NCBI RefSeq assembly: GCF_022201045.2
Contig: NC_068559.1
Span: 6,257,501 to 6,321,500, forward strand
Direction of reading: 5' to 3'
DNA from: Citrus sinensis
Lineage: Eukaryota; Streptophyta; Magnoliopsida; Sapindales; Rutaceae
DNA: 64,000 bases
The notes beneath the pieces are model-generated. The model made no database searches. It saw only the letters and a program-made list of their open reading frames with translations, and had not been told where the DNA came from. This document shows positions 1 through 12,000 of this stretch, in pieces. Position 1 is the first letter of the stretch; every line of letters starts with the position of its first letter. The position numbers and the translations under genes were made by a program.

Positions 1-1716
1 AATTCACATAAAGTGTGAAATAAAACATAAAATATGTAAACCACACATAAAACTCGTAAATTAATGAAAAAAATGGTAAATTAATGTTGGAATTGTAATT
101 TGCACGAAGAACTTGTAAACAAAACAAAAACTTATAAAAATGACATAGAACTAGTAAATTCACATAAAGTGTGAAATAAAACATACAATATGTAAACCAC
201 ACATAAAACTAGTAAATTAATGAAAAAAATGGTAAATTAATGTTGGAGTTGTAATTTGTACGAAGAACTTGTAAACAAAACAAAAACTTAGAAAAATGAC
301 ATAGAACTAGTAAATTCACATAAAGTGTGAAATAAAACATAAAATATGTAAACCACACATAAAACTCGTAAATTAATGAAAAAAATGGTAAATTAATGTT
401 GGAATTGTAATTTGCACGAAGAACTTGTAAACAAAACAAAAACTTATAAAAATGACATAGAACTAGTAAATTCACATAAAGTGTGAAATAAAACATACAA
501 TATGTAAACCACACATAAAACTAGTAAATTAATGAAAAAAATGGTAAATTAATGTTGGAGTTGTAATTTGTACGAAGAACTTGTAAACAAAACAAAAACT
601 TAGAAAAATGACATAGAACTAGTAAATTCACATAAAGTGTGAAATAAAACATAAAATATGTAAACCACACATAAAACTCGTAAATTAATGAAAAAAATGG
701 TAAATTAATGTTGGAATTGTAATTTGCACGAAGAACTTGTAAACAAAACAAAAACTTATAAAAATGACATAGAACTAGTAAATTCACATAAAGTGTGAAA
801 TAAAACATAAAATATGTAAACCACACATAAAACTAGTAAATTAATGAAAAAAATGGTAAATTAATGTTGGAGTTGTAATTTGTACGAAGAACTTGTAAAC
901 AAAACAAAAACTTAGAAAAATGACATAGAACTAGTAAATTCACATAAAGTGTGAAATAAAACATAAAATATGTAAACCACACATAAAACTCGTAAATTAA
1001 TGAAAAAAATGGTAAATTAATGTTGGAATTGTAATTTGCACGAAGAACTTGTAAACAAAACAAAAACTTATAAAAATGACATAGAACTAGTAAATTCACA
1101 TAAAGTGTGAAATAAAACATACAATATGTAAACCACACATAAAACTAGTAAATTAATGAAAAAAATGGTAAATTAATGTTGGAGTTGTAATTTGTACGAA
1201 GAACTTGTAAACAAAACAAAAACTTAGAAAAATGACATAGAACTAGTAAATTCACATAAAGTGTGAAATAAAACATAAAATATGTAAACCACACATAAAA
1301 CTCGTAAATTAATGAAAAAAATGGTAAATTAATGTTGGAATTATAATTTGCACGAAGAACTTGTAAACAAAACAAAAACTTATAAAAATGACATAGAACT
1401 AGTAAATTCACATAAAATGTGAAATAAAACATAAAATATGTAAACCACACATAAAACTCGTAAATTAATGAAAAAAATGGTAAATTAATGTTGAAATTGT
1501 AATTTGCACGAAGAACTTGTAAACAAAACAAAAACTTTGAAAAATGACATAGAATTAGTAAATTCACATTAAGTGTGAAATAAAACATAAAATATGTAAA
1601 CCACACATAAAACTAGTAAAGTAATGGAAAAATAGGTAAATTAATGTTAGAGTTGTAAATTGTATGAAGAACTTGTAAACAAAACAAAAACTTGTAAATA
1701 TTGCATAAAACTTGTA
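1..1716. repeat. satellite/minisatellite array, 156-bp monomers in 312-bp dimers
   Basis: Eleven consecutive monomers of 156 bp start at 1, 157, 313, 469, 625, 781, 937, 1093, 1249, 1405 and 1561. Two types alternate. Type A has ACTCGTAAA, GGAATTG, TTTGCACG and CTTATAAAA; type B has ACTAGTAAA, GGAGTTG, TTTGTACG and CTTAGAAAA. The higher-order period is therefore 312 bp. The order breaks at 1405, where two A-type units follow each other. Each monomer splits into eight pieces of 19-20 bp that mostly begin with GTAAA (20+19+20+20+19+19+19+20 = 156). The array is cut by the left window edge, so its full length is unknown. Minus-strand open frames of 101-153 codons repeat with it because 156 is divisible by three; they look like by-products of the repeat. 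The array could be a tandem satellite or the subterminal repeat block of a DNA transposon. Confidence 0.95.
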
Positions 1717-1800
1717 AATCAACATTAACTTGTAAAAGTGTCATAAAACTTGTAAATTACACATAAAATTGGTAAATGTAACCTGGAACTTGAACAAAAA
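1717..1800. repeat. degenerate edge of the array with bare ~20-bp units
   Basis: The 156-bp pattern stops here, but four or five further units beginning GTAAA and ending ACTTG or ATTGG continue at about 20-bp spacing. This edge looks like the simple repeat from which the 156-bp monomer was built. It then runs into unique AT-rich sequence. Confidence 0.75.
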
Positions 1801-2230
1801 AGTGTAATTACCTGCTATTTAGGTAACAGGTTACCTATTTATTTAGAATTAATAGTAGAGATTTTTTATTCAAATCTAACGGTCCACGTCCATTACAACA
1901 TCAATACCGTAAATTTAGTTACGGCATTATAGAATGACCCTTAGATCTAATGATTTATATCCAATTCAATGGTAGATATAACTGATTGACTTAAATATTA
2001 TAGTTTAACTTAATTTAAATGCACGCTATCCAATTGAGGGTTGTGTTATGTTACATTATATGTAACATACAACAACTCCTGAATTGTCACTCAAAATTAA
2101 AAAGTTGCAGCATGTGAAACAATTGGATTGTTATGGGCGACAACTCTTGGTTTGCTGTATATTAAATTATATGTAACATAGACTTGGATCAAGTTTACCA
2201 AAGCCATCTGGCTCCTTTTTGGTCCAACAA
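1801..2230. other. AT-rich spacer with a hairpin
   Basis: No coding signal seen. A near-palindrome at about 2031-2086 has arms starting CAATTGAGGGTTGTG on the left and ending ACAACAACTCCTGAATTG on the right, around TGTTACATTATATGTAACA. A second ATATGTAACATA lies at about 2170. This may be a very small hairpin MITE remnant. Confidence 0.5.
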
Positions 2231-2234
2231 ATTA

Positions 2235-2720
2235 TGAGCTCTCTTCTGAAACTTTGACAAAACGAACTTCCGCATTGGTCGAGTATCACGAAACTTTTGA
2301 AAAACTTTCAGATCAGGTTGATGGCTAACCTAAAACTTTTTTAGTTGGTTGGTTCATTGCAGGTCTTTAGAATAAGATAGGACCAAATGTCAAGATTTAA
2401 CAATCCTCTAGCTTAGCTGACACCACTGGTGTGCAAGGCTAATTGAGGAGCGGAATTCACTCGACCGACACACCGGTCGCTTTTATCAACCAGCACCTAT
2501 TTCCATGATGTAGTAACCAATCCCAAATAGTTCTGTAGGGATCTTAGGCCCCCTCCTAAAGTACACCAAACAACCAATGTCACTGCTCCTCTTCCTATCC
2601 AGCGGTTGACTAACCAAAAAGCATGGGCTCATCGTGAAAAAGGGCTATGTTATTATTATGACAAGAAATATGTTCCTGGCCACCATTGCCAAAGCCTGTT
2701 GCCGTTCATAATTGAAGATT
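2235..2720 (+). pseudogene. decayed Ty3/gypsy gag fragment
   Basis: Conceptual translation of the plus strand with stops gives a recognisable plant Ty3/gypsy gag relic. About 2255-2400 reads VEYHETFEKLSDQVDG, stop, then FLVGWFIAGL, stop, NKIGPNVKI, which matches the conserved gag core. About 2595-2700 reads QRLTNQKAWAHREKGLCYYY and then PGHHC, a damaged zinc-knuckle region that has lost some of its cysteine/histidine ligands. There are stops at several family positions and the two pieces are in different frames. No LTR, protease or polymerase was seen nearby. This is an old isolated fragment. Confidence 0.75.
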
Positions 2721-4014
2721 CTTTGCCGTTCACAACACCCGATACTAGTTGAAAAAGATGGAGCACTAGTCAAAGATGATACTTAAGAAGAACACTTGTT
2801 ATGGGGTGGGGAATGATACGACTCCAAAATATAAGCACTAATCCATGCAATTAACAAGCTTCCCACATAACTTAAGTGAAGCCATGCTTGAGAAGAGGAG
2901 CCTAGGACATAGTCATTAGTTGTGCTTAAACAAAACATGCTTGACATGGGGTCCACTAACTACATATGCAATATTACCCGTTGTTCCCATTGTTTCCTCT
3001 GTTTCATATATTACTGTTTAGTATATCTTTTGTTGGGAGAAGTGTAGTTTTTTTTCTTCTTTTTTTTTTAAGGAGGTGGGCAAAGCTCAAATTTTTTTTA
3101 AAATTTCTTTTCCCTTACTACCTCTAATGATCGAACCTGGGTGGTCAACTACTATAAATTTCATGTTATTACCAACTTGACCACTCTCTTAGGGGCTGGT
3201 AGTAGTGTAGTTAGTAATGTAGATCGTGTGTTTCCAATAGACAAGGATCCTCTCCTGTTGTTTTTTCTTTCCTAATCTCTCTTAGTGAAATAAGTGGGTA
3301 AGATCAGATTTAAAATTTTGATGTTGACAATTAAACCAGCTTTATTTATTTTATTTACAATTAAATTAGCTTTTTCCATTGAACTTGAAAGACTAGGAGA
3401 GATTAGGAGAGAAAAACACTGAGAGAGGATCCTAATCCATTTCCAATTGGCTCCTATAAAAAATCTAGAAGTTATTTGAATAGAGGGGGATTGAGATAAT
3501 TTATTTCCCAAAGCTACTCTTTTCTCTAAATTCTTTTCTTTTCCTTGTTTTTGTTAATTCGAATCCTTACATATTACATATCATAATTATGAGGGAAAAG
3601 ATATTATCTATATTACATTTTTATTCATTAAAAAAATTAAAGTTAATTTTTTAGTTACTATATTCAAAGGGTATTGTGGTAAAAAAAAAAGGAGGTATTA
3701 GTATTCTTCTTTTAAAACTTGAAGGTCTACATGATTATTTTCCCAAAGGATGTAAGTACCTTTTTTCCTGATTATAATAAAAGAATACAGTCAAAGTTCA
3801 GAAATTAGTTACAATCAAATGATCAATCAAATCTTGGAGACACAGTACATATGCATGATTTTATTAAGATAATAACAATTAACAAATCTAGAATATTTTA
3901 ACTAACACATCGATATTGAAGGAATTTTGGAGAAAATCTCAAATACTCGATTTATATTTACCACATAAGCATTATACTCACTTGTCCCACTAATCTTTAA
4001 GCCAAAACTCTGCC
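2721..4014. other. gene-free spacer upstream of the S28 peptidase gene
   Basis: No supported gene. Around 3130-3190 there is a tract with GATCGAACCTGGG and CCAACTTGACCACTC, of a kind often found in plant dispersed repeats. The last part should hold the promoter of the peptidase gene at 4015. A TATA-like TTTATATTTA lies about 60 bases before its start codon, but with this base composition it is weak evidence. Confidence 0.4.
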
Positions 4015-7000
4015 ATGAAAGCCCTTAAAATCAAAGTTCACTGCCTTGCATGGCTCTTGTTTATTCTTCTTCACACAAAATTGGCTTCTCCTACACTATT
4101 GAAGTACATCCCGAAGCTTGGTGTTCTTCGTGGAATTAATATTTTTCAAAACCCTAGTGAAAATTTAACTTCTTCAGAACCAAAGAGTGATCTCAAAACT
4201 TTGTATTATGATCAAACACTCGATCACTTTAATTATAATCCAGAAAGTTATTTAACATTCCCGCAGAGATATGTGTTGAACTTTAAGCACTGGGGCGGCG
4301 GCGGTGGAGCCGCGGCCGCGCCAATTTTGGCTTATCTTGGTGAAGAGAGCAGTCTTGATGATGACCTTCGTGGCATTGAATGGCTTTCTGATAATGCTCA
4401 TCGATTTAAAGCTTTACAAGTTTATATAGAGGTGAGTAGAAAAGGTTTTCTGATTTTTGCTTTGCTTTGAATAGAAATTGACACTTTTATCTTTTTAAAA
4501 TTTATTTCTATCATTTGGGTCCTTGACAAAGGTTTAATGCCACATTTTATCTACATTGTTAGAATACTAGCAGAAGAAATACAGTGGTAAAGGGTAAATG
4601 TGACCTTATTGGCCTGGTGATACATTGGGTAAAATATTTGTTCTAATTTGATGATTAGTTTTTTTGTGCAGCATCGTTTTTATGGGAAATCGGTACCATT
4701 TGTTTCAAGTGAAGATGCCCTAAAGAATGCAACTCTGCGTGGATATTTCAATTCAGCTCAAGCTTTGGCAGATTATGCAGAGATTCTCTTACATATCAAG
4801 GAAAAATTATCTGCTAAAACGTCTCCAATTATCGTTGTTGGAGGATCTTATGGAGGAAGTAAGCTACTTTATATTAATTAGTAAATCACGTTTTGTGTCA
4901 ATGTCACGTCATTTATTACATCAATTATGATACAAACTATTTTATCTCCCAACTAACGAATTCTTGTTCAGTTGAGATTTACTCATTTGTCTGCGGATTT
5001 GTTGTCATACATCAGTGCTTGCTGCATGGTTTCGCTTGAAATATCCTCATATTGCATTGGGAGAAGTGGCCTCTTCAGCTCCAATTCTCTACTTTGATAA
5101 AATTACACCATCAGATGCATATTATTCTCGAGTCACTAAAGATTTTAGGGTAAAGCAAAACAAAATAATTAATATATTAATTAAAATTATATGATTCCTT
5201 TTAAAAAGAAAATTAATTATTGAATCTTAATCAATGATGCAGGAAGCCAGTGAGAGTTGCTACGCAACCATAAAAAGGTCATGGGCGGCAATTGATAAAA
5301 CCGGTGCCAAAAGAAATGGACTTGCTTTCCTCAGTAAAAAATTTAAAACTTGCAAGTACTATTCACATTACTTTTCTTCTCTTCGTTTACATCCTTCTAC
5401 ATTTTCTTCTTTTAATTAATTGCAATGCAAATGTTATTTCTGATTCTAATTCATGTCTTGTAAAATTCGGACAACAGTATTTGGATTCAGGATTTTGTAA
5501 CATATATCCCAGAAAAGAACTCTCCTGTAAAGTTTATTTATTGAATGAACCTAAATTTCTACAGGCCTTTGAAGAGTGTTTCGGAATTGAAGGATTATTT
5601 AGAAAACATGTATACCGTAGCAGCTCAATATGATAGGCCTCCGAATTATCCAGTAAATCAAGTTTGTAACGGTATAGATGGAGCTTCCCAAGGCACAGAT
5701 ACCGTCGCCCGGATATTCTCAGGAATTGTAGCTTCATGGGGGAAAAAATCTTGCTATAACATTGGTGAATTTTTTTCTGATGAAACATTAAATGGCTGGG
5801 GTTGGAAGGTAATTAAATAAGCTCATTTCTCTCCAACGATCTAATTTAAATTAAGTCTTAGATGAAACTGAACCCGACCCCTAATTGCAACTTAGTTGAC
5901 GGTGAATGCGTTTTCACTTTTACATCTGTCTAACGTTAAATAATTTTAAGTCATATCACTATTTATAATTGATAAAAAAAAATATTGTTATTCATTGTTT
6001 ATTTTGGTTTGTCATGCAGACATGTAGCGAAATTGTAATGCCAATTGGTATTGGTAAAAACAAATCAATGTTTCCGGCAGAACCATTTAATCTAAAGGAA
6101 TACATGGATTCATGCAAGAGTTCTTATGGAGTGGTTCCAAGAACACATTGGATTACTACTTATTATGGTGGTCTTGTAAGTCTAAATAAATGTTCCAAAT
6201 TAGTAATACATTTCTTTCTTTCTTTTTTTTCTTCAATTTAAATTTAACCTCATTTTTGTCCTTTTTTTTTTCTCTCCCTCTCTCTCTCTCTTTTTAATTT
6301 GCAGGATATAAGAGTTGTTTTAAAAAGGTTTGGTAGTAATATTATTTTCTCTAGTGGCCTTCATGATCCTTATAGTACTGCTGGGTAAGCTTAAGAATTT
6401 GGGAGTTACTTAAAAATTAACAATTACTATAAGTTTATGCTATTAAAATTTTTTTAAAAAAACGAATTATATATTTTCTTTTTCCTGGCTAATTATAGGG
6501 TCCTGGAAGATATATCAGACAGCATATTAGCAGTGCCTACAAAAAATGGTACACAACTTATAATTATTTTTTAGTGAAATTGAAAAAAAAAATAGAATCG
6601 CAAATTGTTATTAATTTTTGTGTGATTTTGTGTAATAATACGGCAATTTACAAAATGTCACACACAGACACACATATATATAGTATTTAAAAATTTCAAT
6701 TAAATAAACCAGTAGTTTGCACAATCATCATATAATAAAAAAAAATACTTTCTAATTTCGTTTTTATCACTTAACTTCATTGACCAACTTTGACCGCTAA
6801 TGCCACTCAACAGTACAAAATTGATTTGATCATTTTACTAGCTTTTTGTTAAATACTTGTGTGTGAATTAATTGGAGCAGGTTCACATTGCTTAGATATA
6901 TTGCCAGCAAAGAAAGATGATCCAGATTGGCTAACAATGCAGCGACAGGTTGAAGTGAACATCGTTCATGCTTGGATTCTCAAATACTATGCTGATCTCC

Positions 7001-7035
7001 TTCAAATTTCTAAGCATTATGAGATTAAATTTTGA
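4015..7035 (+). CDS. serine peptidase family S28 (Pro-Xaa carboxypeptidase-like), nine exons, intact
   Basis: Secreted or vacuolar serine carboxypeptidase of the S28 (prolylcarboxypeptidase/DPP7) family, which removes residues next to proline. Exons: 4015-4431, 4672-4858, 5016-5149, 5243-5355, 5565-5808, 6020-6175, 6305-6384, 6499-6548, 6881-7035. Every junction is GT..AG and the phases add up to 511 codons plus TGA, normal for the family. The N-terminus ([19 protein letters not shown]) is a signal peptide. The chain then runs [11 protein letters not shown], the exon-2 start [10 protein letters not shown] and the nucleophile motif GGSYGG. The acid is in GLHDPYS and the base in GSHCLD, so the Ser/Asp/His triad is complete. 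An odd GC-rich insertion ([11 protein letters not shown]) lies near residue 97 in an otherwise AT-rich gene. A broken copy of exons 3-4 lies at 44600. The substrate is not known from sequence. Confidence 0.93.
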
Positions 7036-7647
7036 CCAGAATTTTTTTTTTTTTTTTTGTATTCTTTTCTTTGTTTTAAAAGTCCCGAACTTTTGTATTT
7101 TGTTACTGTCGTAGTTTTAATTTGAGTAGTCTAAAATGAAGAACAAGTAAGCATTCTACACGAAAATTGGATTAATTAACAAAGATGACCTAAATTAATT
7201 TTCCCCCCCTTAATTTTATAACCAAAAGAGATCATTTTGGATGATAATGCCTCCAAAGTATAATGTCAGGCTAATTATGGTCTCGCCGTTAAAGGGACCG
7301 TTAACTGATAGTAGACAGACAGTCAAACACTAGGTGACATACAATCTAACCCTAATACACCGCAATTGCATACTTCGATTATTATTATCCAAAATGCTGT
7401 ATTTTGATAACTAAAGTAAGAAAAGTTTCGGTTGAGATATTTTTGTAAAGAGGGATGCGATGCTTTATTTAGTTGGAATATCTAATTTGAATTTTAATCT
7501 ATCACTTGAACAAATTAGATAGTGACACATCGTTTATTGCATCAATTAAAATACAAACTAAGTATGTCAACTAAGTAAATATAACTTTATTGATTTGGTA
7601 ATATGTGATGTTTACTCTTCAACAACGTGTTTTTTTTTTTTTTTGTA
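7036..7647. other. spacer after the S28 peptidase gene
   Basis: AT-rich sequence without a supported gene. It should contain the peptidase 3' UTR; a T-rich run starts just after the stop codon. It ends in a T run at the edge of the fold-back element. Confidence 0.5.
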
Positions 7648-8413
7648 GGGTTAATTATCTTTGAATGACATATGTTTCGACAAATTTTAAAAAAGTGACA
7701 TATGTTTTAACAATACTCGATCAGGTGACAAACCGTTAACTTTGTCATTAACTTTAACATAAACAGTAAATTAATCATAAAATAACATTTTTTCCCCTAT
7801 AATTAATTATAAAATGACATTTTTATGCCCCTATAATAGCTACAAAATGACATTTTTATCCCTACAATTAGTTTCAAAATATGTTTTTGCCCCTAATCAA
7901 ATTTTTTTATTTTCTAAATAGAAAAATTATAAAAAAATTACGTCTAAGTGTAGTTAACGAGCTTTTTTTTGGTTAAATCATGCAATTTTTTTTTTAATTT
8001 TCTTGTTGAATCAAACAAAATTTTCTTATTAAATTAACGGCAAAATTGGATTCAACAAGAAATTTTTTTAAAAGATTTGTTTGATTTAACAAAAAAAAAC
8101 AATCCGCTAAATACACCTAAATGATTTTTTTTATAATTTTTTCTGTTTAAAAAATAAAAAGAATTGAGTATGGGTAAAAACATATTTTGTAACTAATTGT
8201 AGGGATAGAAATATTATTTTGTAGCTATTATAAGGAGATAAACATCACTTTATAATTAATTTCGGGGACAAAAATATTATTTTGTAATTAATTTACTGTT
8301 TACATTAAAGTTAATGGCAAAATTAATGGTTGGTCACTCACTCGAGTATTTTTAAAATATGTATCACCTTTTTTAAATTTGTTGAAACACATCTTCAAGA
8401 GGTAATCAACCCT
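7648..8413. mobile_element. fold-back DNA element with long terminal inverted repeats
   Basis: The left end (AGGGTTAATTATCTTTGAAT) is matched in reverse complement by the right end (...GAGGTAATCAACCCT). The match continues inward for most of both halves: GACAAACCGTTAACTTTG against CAAAATTAATGGTTGGTCA, then TAAACAGTAAATTAAT against ATTAATTTACTGTTTA. The arms are roughly 370 bp around a small centre near 8040. No transposase is visible, so the element is non-autonomous. Long arms fit a Mutator-like or fold-back type. The flanks are T-rich (TTTTTGT on both sides), so a target duplication is possible but not resolvable. Confidence 0.8.
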
Positions 8414-8956
8414 TTTTTGTATAACTACTTGAACACTAGGAATCACATAAGGTATTAAAAACCTAACTGATAAAAACAATTTCTAAAAGGGACTAAAGTG
8501 TCGTCCTCCTTTTATAATTAGCTAAATACCGGAGCAATTTCTATTTTCCTCACAAAATTTACAAAAATGACTCAAAAATAGGATCTTAAATAAATAAGCA
8601 ATAGAGCAATCTAATTGTACATTCTCTAATATTACAAAAGCAATGTTAATTTTACAAACTTGTGATTTGTCAGCAAGATAATAAATAGAAAGAGAAAGTA
8701 CGTGCATTAAAGAATTCAATACAATGGAGATCGAAGTAAGGATGGCAGCCCATGTTAAGCCACATTTTCCTAAAAAAAAAAAATTATGATAAGTTGCATG
8801 ATACAATGCGCTACTGACTAGTGACTACAATCTAAATGTAAAGGCACATTGATGATAGTAAAAATTATTTTCATTTATGACTTCATAACTTTCTGGTGAT
8901 TGAATCTAACAAGTGCTCAAGTATCCAATGGTTCAAATGCATTCCACATAGTTTGA
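8414..8956. other. 3' flank of the SEC12-like gene
   Basis: No independent gene is supported; the minus-strand frame at 8522-8806 has no recognisable content. The stretch should hold the 3' UTR of the minus-strand SEC12-like gene. At 8922-8961 it contains an extra copy of the gene's terminal 40 bp. Confidence 0.45.
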
Positions 8957-9001
8957 TCACATATCCAATGGATCAAATGCATTCCACATATTTTGATCAT
9001 C
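8922..9001. repeat. 40-bp tandem duplication across the SEC12-like stop codon
   Basis: Two adjacent 40-bp copies (8922-8961 and 8962-9001) begin TATCCAATGG and differ at a few bases. The gene-proximal copy encodes the last residues of the SEC12-like protein. Because the TGA at 8957-8959 lies at the junction, the second copy is untranslated. Confidence 0.85.
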
Positions 9002-12000
9002 CGACGACTGCGGATCTCTTAGAATGGATTCAATCTTTGGTCCTCCATGTTGATTTCTTGCAACAGGAAAATTCCAAAATGAATCGGAGTTCTCGAAGAA
9101 AATGTAAAATACAACAGCCGATGCCAGAAATAGAGCTAAAAGCAACGAGTAAATCTGCCACTCTGCACAAAGTCAAAAAAGAAAATGGTTAGGACACTGA
9201 ATTTTGAGAGTGAGAGTGAGAGAGAGACAAAGAAAGACCTTTCCAATCTGCCGGAACAGTTAGCTTGGTGATCATAGCTCCCCACTCTTTAGAAGCGGTA
9301 AGCACCACCCTGTGAAAAAGCACCACACGATGAGAGGAAGAATTAATACGTAAGAACTAAAATAGAGGAACTGTGAAGAAAAAAATTGGTTGCAAATGAC
9401 TTATAAAGCTACATCAAATGTTCAATTTCAGTAGAAGAGCTCTAATACAATATAAGAATGCAGTCAACTTCTTTTTATGGTACGTAAAAATCCTTCGAAC
9501 CTTTTATGTTCAAAGATTCCTGCATTAGAGACTATTTTCGGTTCCTACAACCTTGTCAATTGGAATACTCATGAGATGTAAATATGCCAGATTAGTGACC
9601 CAAAGTGGCTTTGAAATTTGAACTCCTGACCTCCCAGTTGAATCAAAAGGTCCAAGGGTCTCACCACAACCCAACCACTTATAAATTATTAAGGTCAATA
9701 CGGGATGATTGTCGCATAATTTCTGGAATTACCAAACAGATTTTTTAAAGAATAAAAGAATATTTTAATTCTTTGGCAGCCCTTAAAGTTGTTGATCAAA
9801 CAAAAAGGCAAGGCATTCCTATGTGTTGATCATTATGTATGACATATATCTGTGTTACCATTTGAATCTTACCTTTGGGTGGGACAGAACTCAACTAATG
9901 CAATGGAGGTACCCAGGTGTAGCCTCTTACTCCAATGATTGATTTCCATTTTTTTCACATCGACAACACAGATGTCCCCATCTTTGCTTCCCCTACAATA
10001 AATAAAAAAATCAAACGTCAGTTAAAACAAAGTCACAAGTGAAAATGAAAGCGAAACACATAAACACCGCCAAATGGCTACAGAGTTGTATATTAGCTCA
10101 ATGACAAATTTTGGCTCAAAACATTGATAAGAATCACAGCAATTTAAGCATTTCAAAAAAATACATCAGACACTGAGTTCATATTTTCTAGAAAAATAGT
10201 AACACACGCCCACATACTGACAACAAATTTTTAAACAGTATCATCGTGAGCTTACATAGCAAGATACTTCCCATCCAAGCTGATAGACAATACAGATGCA
10301 GGCTTTCTAAGCAGCCTCTTATGGCCAATTTTGTTCCATGTACTGATATCATAAACCGCAAGGAGAGCTTTATCACCTGTTTCATTGATATTAATTCAGA
10401 TTAAATTATAATCTAACAATAGCTCAGTAAAATGTTGTACATCAAACAAGAGGGAGAATATACCTCTTTGAACTGTGCAAAACAAAAATGGTTTTGTCCC
10501 ATCCTTGGAGAATCTGCATAACTCAATCTTCTCATCCTGCATGGTCCTCCCCCCCCCCCCCCCCCCCCCCCCCCAAACACACCAAAAAAAAAAAATGTTA
10601 AAAGTTTTTTCCATGTAAGGCAAACTTCTAGCAAATATTCCAATACCATAGATAGATAAATCATACCGAGTTGCGAGTTAAGAAAGTCCAAGCAACACCA
10701 TCTTCTGTTTTCCATATTCTAGCAGAACCATCAGTAGAAGTTGTAGCCAAAAACTCTGAATCTAGGCTATCAGATAAACATAACCAAAAGTTTCAGCACC
10801 CAGTTATGGAAGTGTCAAACTCCTGTACAATTTTATTAAAAGGTGCCTATATTATTGCATTTACCATAAAATTTAGTACTTATACATATATTTGTGTTTA
10901 TTATTATTGTTGGTTTTCATTTAAGCATGGCATGACTGGTAATTAAATCATCTCTCCACAAACCCCGCCCCTAGTACATAGAGGTTAACATTAGAAATGT
11001 CATGACATATTTCTGATGACACACAAACGAATTAGTTTGATGCTTACCTAAAGTCCATATCCAACACAGACTTGTGTGCTTTTGGTTCATCTAAAATGAT
11101 GCGCAGGCTTGGCCAATGCATTATTCTGAGATGTCCATCCTACCATTGGTTAGAAAGATGTCAGACATGCATGCTTGTCATATAAAAAATGCAGTAATCA
11201 ATAGAATGTTGTAATATATTAAATTCTGGGATATTTTCACACCATTGAAACAGTGGATATAACAACAGATCAAATTATAAAGCATTGCTTACCACTCCAC
11301 CAGCAGCAAATCTAGATCCATCCACACTGAAGGATAGGCATTTTTGTGGGCCAGCGTCTTGAAGAGGAGGCATTTTCTTGGCCAGTAAATTTATATCTGT
11401 TGCTCCACCATATACCTCAAACAATCTGCACATCATGGGAATAAATCAGTCTACATTACAACCTCTTAAGCTGATAGTTTTGCTAGCCTGACTAGCTGTA
11501 TAATTTCACTTTGTAAAGTAATACCTACTCTGAAGACTAAACTAATTGAAGTAAACCTCTTGAAAATGTTTGGCTAAAATCAGTCTACAAACGAAAACAC
11601 TTGAGAAAGATCAACTCAAGGGATAAAAGATTCATCTAGTCTTAAATCCATTTACAGGCTGAAAACAACTCAGACTAAAACATCAGTAATACAGAGCCAT
11701 ATCAACCAACTAAAACAAAAGACAATTTAAATAGGAAACATTTTTTGCAATAAATTCAGTTAAAACAAACAAGCAGTTTCCAAGCGTTTAAAGAAACAGC
11801 TTCTCTCAACTCAATTAGGCTCCACCATCTATCTCACCACTTACTTTCAAAAATAAGATAACACAACTTAGGATGCAGAGACCACATATTATCACAAAAG
11901 CCAAAGTGCAAGCAGAAGTTATAAATAAGACACAGTTTATTTCAACTTAGAACAGAACACCAATTCTCAACAGTCCGCCCATTCCAATCCAACATTATAA

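Noticed and set aside
1..1716. CRISPR-like array
   Set aside because: Repeats are contiguous with no unique spacers, and the genome is a plant nuclear one.
3272..3511. 79-codon minus-strand frame
   Set aside because: No recognisable domain and composition like the surrounding AT-rich spacer; no supporting splice or neighbour context.
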